A DNA stretch of 64,000 bases from Sphingobacteriales bacterium 44-15 (GTDB lineage Bacteria > Bacteroidota > Bacteroidia > Chitinophagales > Chitinophagaceae). The notes below the pieces were generated by a model that was not told where the DNA came from, made no database searches, and was given only the letters and a program-made list of their open reading frames with translations. Within the stretch, counting starts at the first letter, position 1; each line of letters opens with the position of its first letter. Location of the stretch: assembly GCA_001899685.1 (NCBI GenBank), contig MKWG01000037.1, positions 183,777 to 247,776 on the forward strand, written 5' to 3'. Both the position numbers and the translations under genes were made by a program. Of this stretch, positions 52,753 through 61,686 are shown piece after piece.

Positions 52753-53397
52753 ATGCTCAATTCAATAATGAAAATTTTCCTGCCTAAAGACAGGGTGTTT
52801 TATAACCTGTTTGAAGAAGTTGCCGTAAAAGTGCTGGAAATGGCCCGTAAGCTTAGAGAAATGATGCATGAGCCGGATCATGACAAAAGATCTGCCATTG
52901 CAGGCCAGATAGAAGAGCTGGAACATGTAAACGACAATCTGACCCATAACATATTTACAGAGCTGGGCAGGAATTTCATTACACCCTTTGACCGGGAAGA
53001 CATTCACTATCTTGCCTCCGCCCTCGATGATATAGCAGATTATATTCACGCTTCTTCTAAAAAGATCAAATTTTACCGTGTTAACCCCAATGAACCGGGG
53101 ATGCAGAAGTTTGCCGATCTCATCATACAGGGATGTGAGCATGTGCATTCCGCGGTGCATGAGCTGAGGAACATGAAAAACCTCCGGCAGATCACGGAAT
53201 CGCTGGTACAGATCAATAGCATTGAGAATCAGGCAGACGATATTTTTGATATGAGCATTGACAGGCTTTTTGCCACCGAAACAGATGCCCGTGAAGTGAT
53301 AAAGAAACGGGAGATATACCAGGCGCTTGAGATCGCCACTGATAAATGTGAGGATGCGGCCAATGTGATTGAGTCCATTATAGTTAAATACGCCTGA
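52753..53397 (+). CDS. DUF47/PhoU-like phosphate transport accessory protein
   Basis: 214 residues from the ATG at 52753 (MLNSIMKIFLPKDRVFYNLFEE); the longer frame starting at GTG 52720 overlaps the promoter. All-helical DUF47 (TIGR00153) protein: MARKLREMMHEPDHDKRSAIAGQIEELEHVNDNLTHNIF, then ITPFDREDIHYLASALDDIADYI, then NSIENQADDIFDMSIDRLF, then ALEIATDKCEDAANVIESI. The conserved E..D and DREDI motifs match PhoU-like metal sites. It regulates or gates the PiT carrier encoded 74 bp downstream. Confidence 0.92.
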   Translation: MLNSIMKIFLPKDRVFYNLFEEVAVKVLEMARKLREMMHEPDHDKRSAIAGQIEELEHVNDNLTHNIFTELGRNFITPFDREDIHYLASALDDIADYIHASSKKIKFYRVNPNEPGMQKFADLIIQGCEHVHSAVHELRNMKNLRQITESLVQINSIENQADDIFDMSIDRLFATETDAREVIKKREIYQALEIATDKCEDAANVIESIIVKYA

Positions 53398-53471
53398 TCA
53401 CCGAACTACGGAAATGTGCAATATCCACATCCTTTCATTATTTACTTTACCAGATCTTCAACACGGTTGAT

Positions 53472-54665
53472 ATGACATTATTAGTGATCATCATAGCCCT
53501 GGCACTGCTCTTTGATTATATTAACGGGTTTCACGATGCCGCTAACTCCATAGCCACTATTGTTTCTACCAAAGTGCTTACCCCCTTTCAGGCAGTGCTG
53601 TGGGCTGCGCTGTTCAACTTTGTCGCTTTTTTTATATTCAAAGATCATGGCGTGGCAAATACCATAGCCAAGACAGTAAAAGAAAGTTATATCACCCTGC
53701 ATGTAATATTAGCCGGATTAACAGCCGCCATTATCTGGAACCTGCTCACCTGGTGGTTTGGCATTCCCTCTTCCTCATCGCATACACTGATCGGGGGATT
53801 TGCCGGTGCAGCCATAGCCCATGCCGGGTTTAACGCAGTAAATGCAGCCCCTGTGCTGCAGATCGTGGCCTTCATTTTTCTGGCGCCGCTAATAGGCATG
53901 GTAATGGCTTTTATCATTTCACTGTGGTTTATAAATGCATTCAGAAAAAGCATTTGTCCGAAATTATTTTCGGTGCTTATCATGATAACTGCATGCATTT
54001 TTCTGTATAAAATGATGGAGTTCGATCCTGCTATATTAAGATCAAAGTATAACAGCTATGCATTGAATGTGATCTTTTACTCCCACAATTTCAAGTTTAT
54101 ATTGCTGACAGTGATCGTGCTGATCATGTGCACGTTCACACTTTATCTCAGCAATCTCAATGCGCACAGGTCAACTATCTGGTTTAAAAGGCTTCAGTTG
54201 GTTTCTTCGGCGGCATTCAGTGTGGGACATGGCGGCAATGATGCGCAAAAAGTAATGGGGATCATCACCGTGGCCCTTATTTCGCAGGGAAACATTCAAA
54301 AATTTGAAGATATGCCTGTGTGGGTGCCAATAGCGTGCTATACCGCCATTGCACTGGGAACATTGAGCGGAGGATGGAAAATAGTAAAGACAATGGGCAG
54401 CCGCATTACAAAAGTTACCCCTTTTGAAGGAGTGGCAGCCGAAACAGCAGGCGCCATCACACTCTTTATTACAGAAACGATGAAAATACCTGTAAGCACC
54501 ACACATACCATAGCCGGGTCTATCATGGGCGTAGGCGCCACCAAACGTCTTTCGGCTGTGCGTTGGGGAGTTACCGTAAACTTACTTTGGGCATGGATCA
54601 TCACTATCCCGGTAAGCGCAATAATGGCTGCTATCATATATTTTGCATTCAATATATTTTTTTAA
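53472..54665 (+). CDS. inorganic phosphate transporter, PiT family
   Basis: 397 residues with about ten membrane helices. The family signature appears twice in inverted halves: FDYINGFHDAANSIATIVSTKVLTP near the N-terminus and SVGHGGNDAQKVMGIITVAL in the second half. IPSSSSHTLIGGFAGAAIAHAG and PVSTTHTIAGSIMGVG are the matching second motifs. It carries metal-phosphate or phosphate with H+ or Na+ across the inner membrane. Operon partner of DUF47; together with the divergent TonB receptor it completes an outer-to-inner membrane route. Confidence 0.95.
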   Translation: MTLLVIIIALALLFDYINGFHDAANSIATIVSTKVLTPFQAVLWAALFNFVAFFIFKDHGVANTIAKTVKESYITLHVILAGLTAAIIWNLLTWWFGIPSSSSHTLIGGFAGAAIAHAGFNAVNAAPVLQIVAFIFLAPLIGMVMAFIISLWFINAFRKSICPKLFSVLIMITACIFLYKMMEFDPAILRSKYNSYALNVIFYSHNFKFILLTVIVLIMCTFTLYLSNLNAHRSTIWFKRLQLVSSAAFSVGHGGNDAQKVMGIITVALISQGNIQKFEDMPVWVPIACYTAIALGTLSGGWKIVKTMGSRITKVTPFEGVAAETAGAITLFITETMKIPVSTTHTIAGSIMGVGATKRLSAVRWGVTVNLLWAWIITIPVSAIMAAIIYFAFNIFF

Positions 54666-54741
54666 GCCTTTACCTATTACACTCAAAACCGGTATCTTCG
54701 CCTGATTGTCTTTTTATCAAACCGATAAGAACTGTTTATAG

Positions 54742-55602
54742 ATGAAGGGAATTATTTTAGCCGGCGGATCAGGCACACGCCTGCATCCTATTACTTTAGC
54801 TATCAGCAAGCAGGTAATGCCCGTATATGATAAACCGATGATCTATTATCCGCTGTCTACGCTCATGCTTGCAGGCATCCGTGAAGTATTGATCATTTCC
54901 ACACCGCATGATCTTCCTAATTTTAAAAAGCTGCTGGGTGATGGCAGCCGGTTAGGACTGTCTTTTTCCTATCGCGAACAGCTTGCTCCCAACGGGCTTG
55001 CCCAGGCATTTGTTATCGGCGAAGATTTTATCGGGAAAGACAAAGTGGCCCTGGTGCTCGGGGATAATATTTTTTATGGCGCAGGGCTGGGAAGACAACT
55101 TAGCGCTAATGTAGATCCGGACGGAGGTATTGTATATGCTTACCAGGTAAGCGACCCGGAAAGATACGGCGTGGTTGAATTTGACGAGAAAATGAATGCG
55201 CTTTCCATTGAAGAAAAGCCTGCCAACCCTAAAAGCAATTATGCAGTTCCCGGCTTATATTTTTATGATAATGACGTGATCGCTATCGCCAAAGACCTGA
55301 AACCTTCCGCAAGGGGAGAATACGAGATCACCGATGTGAACAAAGAATACCTGAAAAGAGGAAAGCTGAAAGTATCTGTGATGGACCGGGGAACAGCCTG
55401 GCTCGACACCGGCACTTTTGATTCGCTCATGCAGGCATCCCTGTTTGTGCAGGTGATAGAACAGCGGCAGGGCATTAAGATCGCCTGCATTGAAGAAATC
55501 GCTTACCGCAAAGGCTTTATCAGCAGGGAACAACTGCTGGATATAGCAAAGCCACTTATGAAAAGCGGCTACGGTGAATATCTTTTGAACTTAGTATCTT
55601 GA
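54742..55602 (+). CDS. rmlA: glucose-1-phosphate thymidylyltransferase
   Basis: 286 residues. [44 protein letters not shown] at the N-terminus is the RmlA pyrophosphorylase signature. [46 protein letters not shown] and [13 protein letters not shown] follow as expected. It makes dTDP-glucose from glucose-1-phosphate and dTTP, the first step to dTDP-rhamnose and other deoxysugars; rmlB, C and D are not in the window. galE follows after 18 bp. Confidence 0.95.
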   Translation: MKGIILAGGSGTRLHPITLAISKQVMPVYDKPMIYYPLSTLMLAGIREVLIISTPHDLPNFKKLLGDGSRLGLSFSYREQLAPNGLAQAFVIGEDFIGKDKVALVLGDNIFYGAGLGRQLSANVDPDGGIVYAYQVSDPERYGVVEFDEKMNALSIEEKPANPKSNYAVPGLYFYDNDVIAIAKDLKPSARGEYEITDVNKEYLKRGKLKVSVMDRGTAWLDTGTFDSLMQASLFVQVIEQRQGIKIACIEEIAYRKGFISREQLLDIAKPLMKSGYGEYLLNLVS

Positions 55603-55620
55603 GTAAATTTTATACAGTGT

Positions 55621-56679
55621 ATGAAAAAAATTCTGGTCACGGGAGGTTGTGGTTATATCGGCTCGCACACAATAGTGGATTTGATTCAAAACGGTTTTGA
55701 GATCATCTCTATTGACAACAATTCCAGGTCTTCCACCTTGTTGCTGGAAGGGATCGAGAAAATCACCGGAAAGAAAATAAAGAACTATAAGGTTGATCTC
55801 TGCGATTTTAATGATACACATGCTGTATTTGAAGAGAATGATGATATAGCGGGTATAATCCATTTTGCAGCGTTTAAGGCTGTGGGAGAATCAGTGCAGA
55901 AACCGCTGATGTACTTTGAAAACAACCTGCTCTCGCTGATCAACCTGCTGAAATGTGTTGAGCTTTTTAAAGTGCCTCATTTTGTATTCTCTTCTTCCTG
56001 CACGGTATATGGCAATCCTGATAATATCCCCGTAACCGAAGAAACGCCCACCAAGCCTGCAGAATCTCCTTATGGCTATACCAAACAAATGGGCGAGCAG
56101 ATCATAGGCGAGTTTGCAAAAGCCAATAAACACATCCGTTGTATACTGCTCCGTTATTTTAACCCTGCAGGAGCGCATCCTTCAGCGCTTATTGGCGAGC
56201 TTCCTATTGACAAACCTCAAAACCTGGTGCCCGTCATCACGCAAAGCGCCATAGGCAAGCTGCCGGGCATTACGGTATTCGGGGATCAGTACCCTACCCG
56301 TGACGGATCATGCGTGCGGGACTTTATCCATGTATGCGATCTCGCTCATGCACATACCCTGGCTCTGCAATACCTGATCCATAACGGCAATACTGCCAAC
56401 CCGGAGATATTCAATCTGGGCACCGGATCGGGCATCACAGTGCTCGAAACCATACATACTTTTGAGAAAGTGACAGGTGTGAAGCTGCATTATACTATCG
56501 GACCCAACCGGCCCGGGGATGTGGTTGCCATATATGCCAATAATGATAAGGCAAAAAAAATACTGGGATGGGACCCGGTATATAAGCTGGACGATATTAT
56601 GAGCACTGCCTGGAAATGGGAGCAAAAGCTTAAGGATGATGAAAAATTATTCACAGGAAAAAATATCGGGTTGAATTAA
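55621..56679 (+). CDS. galE: UDP-glucose 4-epimerase
   Basis: 352 residues, extended SDR. KKILVTGGCGYIGSHTIVDLI holds the NAD glycine motif; the catalytic Tyr-x3-Lys is in ESPYGYTKQMGEQI (about 149-162); SSSCTVYGNP supplies the Ser. LRYFNPAGAHPSALIGE and RPGDVVAIYANNDKAKKILGW are GalE hallmarks. It interconverts UDP-glucose and UDP-galactose for surface glycans. Tight spacing with rmlA and the transketolase half-gene suggests a single nucleotide-sugar operon. Confidence 0.95.
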   Translation: MKKILVTGGCGYIGSHTIVDLIQNGFEIISIDNNSRSSTLLLEGIEKITGKKIKNYKVDLCDFNDTHAVFEENDDIAGIIHFAAFKAVGESVQKPLMYFENNLLSLINLLKCVELFKVPHFVFSSSCTVYGNPDNIPVTEETPTKPAESPYGYTKQMGEQIIGEFAKANKHIRCILLRYFNPAGAHPSALIGELPIDKPQNLVPVITQSAIGKLPGITVFGDQYPTRDGSCVRDFIHVCDLAHAHTLALQYLIHNGNTANPEIFNLGTGSGITVLETIHTFEKVTGVKLHYTIGPNRPGDVVAIYANNDKAKKILGWDPVYKLDDIMSTAWKWEQKLKDDEKLFTGKNIGLN

Positions 56680-56712
56680 TCCATTATTTTGCGCATTCTA
56701 AAGAAACAAATC

Positions 56713-57669
56713 ATGTTAAAAGATATACAGGTAACAGGTCAGAAAGATACAAGAAGCGGATTCGGGGACGGAATACATGAACTGGGAAAGAAAAACCCGG
56801 ATGTGGTGGCGCTGACAGCCGATCTTGCCGGATCATTGAAATTAAATGCATTTATAAAAGATTTTCCCGACCGCTTTTTTCAATGCGGGATTGCAGAAGC
56901 TAATATGATCGGTATAGCAGCCGGCCTGACCATAGGTGGCAAAATACCGTTTACCACTACCTTTGCTAACTTTTCTACCGGCCGTGTATACGACCAGATC
57001 AGGCAATCTGTAGCCTATTCAGGCAAAAACGTGAAGATATGCGCTTCTCATGCAGGTCTTACCCTAGGGGAAGACGGCGCTACCCACCAGATACTGGAAG
57101 ATATCGGGATGATGAAAATGCTACCCGGGATGACAGTGATCGTACCATGCGACTATAATCAGACCAAAGCGGCAACCCTTGCTGTAGCTGAACATATCGG
57201 GCCTGTGTATCTCCGTTTTGGCAGACCGGTATGGCCGATCTTCACTGCTGCAGATCAAAAATTCCAGATAGGCAAAGCGCAGTATTTTTCTGAGGGTACA
57301 GATGTATCCATATTCGCCTGCGGGCACATGGTTTGGAAAGCCATTGAAGCCGGCAGGGAGCTCGAAGAAAAAGGAATAAGCGTAGAACTTATTAATTTAC
57401 ATACTATTAAGCCAATAGATGAAGAAGCCATCCTGACTTCCATACGCAAAACCAAATGTGCAGTTACCGTTGAGGAGCACAATATTATCGGCGGACTGGG
57501 CGACGCTGTAGCCCAGGTAGCCGCCAGGCATTTGCCTATACCTATTGAATATATAGGCACCCGCGATACCTTTGGAGAAAGCGGTAAGCCTTTGGAGCTG
57601 CTGAAAAAATACGGGCTTGATTCCCCTGATATTGTTGCTGCCGCTGAAAAAGTTATTAAACGGAAATAG
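56713..57669 (+). CDS. transketolase C-terminal subunit (split transketolase)
   Basis: 318 residues from the ATG at 56713 (MLKDIQVTGQKDTRSGFGDG). Equivalent to the pyrimidine-binding and C-terminal domains of transketolase/DXS: VVALTADLAGSLKLNAFIKDFPDRFFQCGIAEANMIGIAAGL, then TTFANFSTGRVYDQIRQSV, ICASHAGLTLGEDGATHQ, VTVEEHNIIGGLGDAV. The diphosphate-binding N-terminal half is not in the window, so it must be encoded elsewhere. Located 33 bp after galE and 20 bp before the sigma factor. Confidence 0.92.
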   Translation: MLKDIQVTGQKDTRSGFGDGIHELGKKNPDVVALTADLAGSLKLNAFIKDFPDRFFQCGIAEANMIGIAAGLTIGGKIPFTTTFANFSTGRVYDQIRQSVAYSGKNVKICASHAGLTLGEDGATHQILEDIGMMKMLPGMTVIVPCDYNQTKAATLAVAEHIGPVYLRFGRPVWPIFTAADQKFQIGKAQYFSEGTDVSIFACGHMVWKAIEAGRELEEKGISVELINLHTIKPIDEEAILTSIRKTKCAVTVEEHNIIGGLGDAVAQVAARHLPIPIEYIGTRDTFGESGKPLELLKKYGLDSPDIVAAAEKVIKRK

Positions 57670-57689
57670 ATCCCCGCAAAATATGATGC

Positions 57690-58244
57690 ATGGGTAACGG
57701 CACTTCTGATGATATAGTATTGCTGCAGGAATTTCATAACCCGGCAACGAAGGAAAAGGCTTTTACCGCCATTATTAAAAAATACCAGGAAAAGCTTTAC
57801 TGGCATATCCGGAGACTGGTAGTGCAGCACGAAGATGCAAATGACGTTCTGCAAAACGTATTTATCAAAGTATGGAACGGGCTTGAGAACTTCCGGGAAG
57901 ACTCACAGCTTTATACCTGGCTGTACAGGATCGCTACCAACGAATCGCTTACATTTATAGAACAGCAAAAAAGAAAATCCGCCATTTCTATTGATAATGA
58001 AGAAAACCCGGTAGCCTTAAAGCTTCGTGCCGAGAAGGATTTTGATCCTGCCAAAGCCGAATGGAAACTACAAATGGCAATGCAGGAATTGCCTGAAAAA
58101 CAACGTCTTGTATTCAATCTGAGGTATTTTGATGAAATGCCTTATGAAGAAATGAGCAGGGTATTGGATACTTCGGAAGGCGCGCTGAAAGCCAGTTATC
58201 ATCACGCGGTCAAAAAAATAGAGGATTTTATTCTTAATCATTAA
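57690..58244 (+). CDS. ECF-type RNA polymerase sigma factor
   Basis: 184 residues. Region 2: YQEKLYWHIRRLVVQHEDANDVLQNVFIKVW, then SQLYTWLYRIATNESLTFI. Region 4: LPEKQRLVFNLRYFDEMPYEEMSRVLDTSEGALKASYHHAVKKI, with the HTH that reads -35 promoter elements. It probably controls an envelope-stress regulon, since the next gene is a one-helix membrane protein (possible anti-sigma) and the one after that a Spy/CpxP-like protein. Begins 20 bp after the transketolase gene, perhaps by read-through from that operon. Confidence 0.93.
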   Translation: MGNGTSDDIVLLQEFHNPATKEKAFTAIIKKYQEKLYWHIRRLVVQHEDANDVLQNVFIKVWNGLENFREDSQLYTWLYRIATNESLTFIEQQKRKSAISIDNEENPVALKLRAEKDFDPAKAEWKLQMAMQELPEKQRLVFNLRYFDEMPYEEMSRVLDTSEGALKASYHHAVKKIEDFILNH

Positions 58245-58276
58245 ACTTTGGATATATAACTTAGTCTTAACATTTT

Positions 58277-58960
58277 ATGGAACAAAATGCAGACATAAGT
58301 AAAGAATTGCGTGAGATAAGTGATCTGGTGTCTGATCTCGGCAAAAGGAATCCCTACCAGGTTCCTGAAGGGTATTTTGAAACATTTCCTCAACATATCC
58401 TGGAAAAGGTTAATAAAACCAGCCCCGGATATAATATTCAAAACGCCGGAGAAGAGATCACGGCAATTTCGCCATTATTGGCAGGACTGAAAAACAAACA
58501 GGCTTTTTCTGTGCCTGATGGCTATTTCGAACAACTCGCCAATACCGTTTCAGCAGAAGTAACTAACAAAACACATACAATCGCTCCTGTTTTCAACATG
58601 GGCTCGGGCAATAGAAAATGGATGAGATACGCTGCGGCTGCGATAGTTACAGGTGTTATTGGTATTAGTGCTTTCTTTTTTATAAACAGGCATTCCCCTG
58701 TCAGCGAACCTGTTGCACAAAATAACTCATCTGTATCAGGCTCTGGTCTGAAAGATATATCGGATACAATATTGTCTGATTATCTTGCTGATATACCCGA
58801 AAACCAGAATACCATTGTAGATAGCGCAGATGCAGCCTTTTACAATACCGCATTCATAGACATTAGCGACAAGGACCTTGCAAATATGATACGGGAGATT
58901 CCTGATGATGACCTTTTTAGCTACCAGGATGATATCCAGATAAGATCCGTCTCCCTGTAA
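58277..58960 (+). CDS. anti-sigma-like membrane protein with duplicated VP-x-GYFE motif
   Basis: 227 residues. The N-terminal cytoplasmic part contains two copies of a short motif, NPYQVPEGYFETFPQHILEKV and QAFSVPDGYFEQLANTVSAEV, roughly 50 residues apart. One membrane helix follows (about 117-136, YAAAAIVTGVIGISAFFFI) and an acidic periplasmic tail ending DLFSYQDDIQIRSVSL. Position directly after an ECF sigma gene (32 bp) and single-helix topology suggest an anti-sigma or sigma-linked sensor, but it lacks a recognisable zinc anti-sigma (ZAS) motif. Widespread Bacteroidota family without defined function. Confidence 0.65.
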   Translation: MEQNADISKELREISDLVSDLGKRNPYQVPEGYFETFPQHILEKVNKTSPGYNIQNAGEEITAISPLLAGLKNKQAFSVPDGYFEQLANTVSAEVTNKTHTIAPVFNMGSGNRKWMRYAAAAIVTGVIGISAFFFINRHSPVSEPVAQNNSSVSGSGLKDISDTILSDYLADIPENQNTIVDSADAAFYNTAFIDISDKDLANMIREIPDDDLFSYQDDIQIRSVSL

Positions 58961-59054
58961 ATGATGCCAGGAGTATATATTAACAGTAATAAATCTCTGA
59001 AAGAAAATCATATAACTTTTTGATAAAAGCTCTTAAAAATCTAAATATTTTTTC

Positions 59055-59462
59055 GTGAAAAAAATTTTTTTACTTTTTGGATTTATTACATTTGCAACCT
59101 TGCTAACTGAGGCTCAGGTTACGGGTAATGAGCGCATTGGGGAAAAGATCAGATCGCTGGAGATTGGTTACCTTACAAAGCAGCTACAGCTCACTCCGCA
59201 GGAAGCCGAAAAATTCTGGCCGGTTTTTAATCAATACAGAAAAGAAACCAGGGCGATAATGCTGGATGAAAAATTAACTGATCAGCTGGAAATAGACCAG
59301 AAACTGCTTGATGTAAGAAAAAAGTATAAGAAAAACTTCACAGCTATACTGGGGGCTGACAGGGCCCAGGAGGTGTACGACTCGGAAGATCGTTTTAAAG
59401 CTTTGGTGAGAAAAGAAATGAACAGAAGAATAAAAGCAAGGCAGGAAAGAAAGAATAACTAA
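59055..59462 (+). CDS. Spy/CpxP-like periplasmic protein of the sigma-factor operon
   Basis: 135 residues from a GTG at 59055, supported by a good signal peptide (KKIFLLFGFITFATLLTEAQ). The mature protein is helical and charged with LTKQLQLTPQEAEKFWPVFNQYRKE, matching the LTPxQ region of Spy/CpxP-type chaperone sensors, and a basic C-terminus (RKEMNRRIKARQERK). Third member of the sigma / anti-sigma-like / sensor set common in Bacteroidota. Followed by a strong terminator that closes the unit. Confidence 0.75.
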   Translation: MKKIFLLFGFITFATLLTEAQVTGNERIGEKIRSLEIGYLTKQLQLTPQEAEKFWPVFNQYRKETRAIMLDEKLTDQLEIDQKLLDVRKKYKKNFTAILGADRAQEVYDSEDRFKALVRKEMNRRIKARQERKNN

Positions 59463-59537
59463 TAAAAAATAAATGGTTTTTTAAATTACGAAATAATTTA
59501 CCTAATTTTAACTCGGTGTTTTTCATAGGTTAGCAAC

Positions 59538-59571
59538 GGCTGGCTCTTTCTAGGGCTGGCCTTATTTTTTT
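59538..59571 (+). terminator. rho-independent terminator of the sigma-factor operon
   Basis: GGCTGGCTCT pairs with AGGGCTGGCC using G-U pairs on the plus-strand RNA, so it works in this direction only; TTATTTTTTT follows. Confidence 0.78.
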
Positions 59572-59600
59572 AAGAGCGCTTTTATATCTGCTCACCAGGG

Positions 59601-61502
59601 TCATTTGCGCTCCAGCGTTTGAATAATATCATCAGTAAGATCGTACGCAGCCTGCATATCAGTTTCCCCGAAAGACGGTGTATACAGCGCTATTTCGCAC
59701 TGTTGTACAACAAGGCTGAACTGGGAGATCACTATATCATCCACTCCTTTCATTCTCATTTCATGTTCTAAGGTTTTAATATCAGTATGAGGGGAAGAAA
59801 GAGATAATTTATTGGCAATATAATTTCTCAAAGCGATGTTCAGTTCTTTGTAAAACAATTTACAATCCTGTTGCACCAGGGCAACGCGTACTTTAAACAA
59901 AGGCTCTGCAGGGGATCCTGCAACAGCCCGCAGAGGGATATCTTTTTGAGCAGCAAAGCTATTTCCCGGCTTATGATCTATATCAGCAGGCATTCCTGCT
60001 TCAGCATCACGCACGGAAGATCTGATAAGCCTTGACAATACTATCCCGAATATGATCAGCAATATACCGGCAATTCCAATAACAAGCTTTTTATGTATGA
60101 AGCTGCCGCCTCCTTTATTATCTGTTAATGATTCGGAGTAATCATTTTCACGGGCTGCAGCCGGGATTACCCTGAGCTGCAGGGAGTCGGTATGGACAGT
60201 TTGATATGCATTCGCAGCCGGGTCGAAGTAAGAAAATGCTACAGAGGGAATGATAATATCCCCGGTTTGCCTGGACACAAACCTGTATTCAAAGGTTTTA
60301 TACCCCCGCATAGGCACAACAGACTTCAGGTAATCTTCTTTGATCGAAGGCTCAAACACTTCAATGCCTTTTGGCCACTTTATGGAAGGGGAATTGATCA
60401 CCCCAAAATTGCCCTCCCCTTTTATCATCACTTTCATTAAGGCTACATCATTCTTATACACTTCGTTATGATCTATGGTAGCCTGGACGGCAAAAGAGCC
60501 CACCGCTCCGTCAAAAGAATGAGGTTTCGTTACGGCAGGTAATGCCTTTACCTCAATATGCACAGGATTGCTCCTTATAGTTACATTCTCGGTTTCAATC
60601 CCCTCATTTTTCAGGTCATCGGCTCCAAAGGCATTCAGCAGATCATTTAAATGCTCCCCTTTGTCCTTCATGGCATAATCTGCCCTCAAAAAAGTAATTT
60701 CATTTTCTACCTCCGCGGGATCAAGCTGGAGGGTGCCGGATTGCAGGGGGAACAATTGTGCCTTGCGGATGAGGTATACATTGAAATCCTTACCATTCAG
60801 CTTCTCAATTGTTGAAGGCACAGAAGAAGGGTCAATCATGTCGTATACGCTGAAACCATTGAAAGAGGGACGTCTGGCCACCTTTGATTCGGAATGAAGA
60901 CGGGTATACAGCTTGTAAGTAGCGACAAGCGGCTCGCCTTCGTAGCAGGAGGTTTTATCAGCATCTACCTTTATAAATAAATTTTTCCTGATCTTGTCGC
61001 GCACATCTTCCCCCTTCCTTATAACGTAATCACTGTATAAACGCTGCATATCTGCATCGCCGGCAATATTACCGGGGAAGCTATATTGATTATTAGGGTG
61101 CCCGGAAGAAGACTTTACGTCTATATGAACGGTGTTAAAAACAACACGCTTACCATTAACCTTTGCTGAAGCGCCGGACAATGCATATTTGCCCGCAAGC
61201 TGCGGCTGCAGCACATATACGAATGATACATATCTTGTTTCATTACCATTCAGGGTCGATGAACCTGACACATGCATGGGCCCCTGTACAACCCTGAAAC
61301 CATTGAAAGACGGGGGAATAAACTGCTGCACCTGGTCTGCATTGTCAATATTGAACTGTATGGTTACCAGGTCATCCCGCGAGACGTTTTTTTTATTCGC
61401 TGATGCAACAGCTTTTACCTGTGCCGGCAAATCTTTCGTGCCGGCAGCGATAAGAAGAAGAAAAAAAACAGTTCGTAGTAAATATTTTACGATAAGCTTC
61501 AT
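59601..61502 (-). CDS. BatD-family protein
   Basis: 633 residues. Signal peptide (LLRTVFFLLLIAAGTKDLPAQ), then Ig-like beta domains: VKAVASANKKNVSRDDLVTIQFNIDN, RVVQGPMHVSGSSTLNG, YEGEPLVATYKLYTRLH, SFDGAVGSFAVQATIDHNEVYKND, RFVSRQTGDIIIPSVAFSYFDP. A membrane helix lies at about 475-495 (LVIGIAGILLIIFGIVLS), and a cytoplasmic helical tail ends the protein. This is the BatD/oxygen-tolerance architecture that usually works with BatA, BatB and a MoxR ATPase, none of which is in the window. Probably an envelope-stress or aerotolerance factor. Confidence 0.9.
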   Translation of the reverse strand: MKLIVKYLLRTVFFLLLIAAGTKDLPAQVKAVASANKKNVSRDDLVTIQFNIDNADQVQQFIPPSFNGFRVVQGPMHVSGSSTLNGNETRYVSFVYVLQPQLAGKYALSGASAKVNGKRVVFNTVHIDVKSSSGHPNNQYSFPGNIAGDADMQRLYSDYVIRKGEDVRDKIRKNLFIKVDADKTSCYEGEPLVATYKLYTRLHSESKVARRPSFNGFSVYDMIDPSSVPSTIEKLNGKDFNVYLIRKAQLFPLQSGTLQLDPAEVENEITFLRADYAMKDKGEHLNDLLNAFGADDLKNEGIETENVTIRSNPVHIEVKALPAVTKPHSFDGAVGSFAVQATIDHNEVYKNDVALMKVMIKGEGNFGVINSPSIKWPKGIEVFEPSIKEDYLKSVVPMRGYKTFEYRFVSRQTGDIIIPSVAFSYFDPAANAYQTVHTDSLQLRVIPAAARENDYSESLTDNKGGGSFIHKKLVIGIAGILLIIFGIVLSRLIRSSVRDAEAGMPADIDHKPGNSFAAQKDIPLRAVAGSPAEPLFKVRVALVQQDCKLFYKELNIALRNYIANKLSLSSPHTDIKTLEHEMRMKGVDDIVISQFSLVVQQCEIALYTPSFGETDMQAAYDLTDDIIQTLERK

Positions 61503-61686
61503 TTTATTATGGACTTCGCCATCAACAGCATTTAATACCTTACATACTATTCAAATATAAGATTTACGGCAAAGCGATAAAAATAAACCCTGAGTAAAAT
61601 TGCGTTAAAAAAGAGGGGGAAGATATAACGGGGAATGTTTTTAGTATCTTGGGCTGCTAATTATAATAATAAAATCAAAATGCGCC

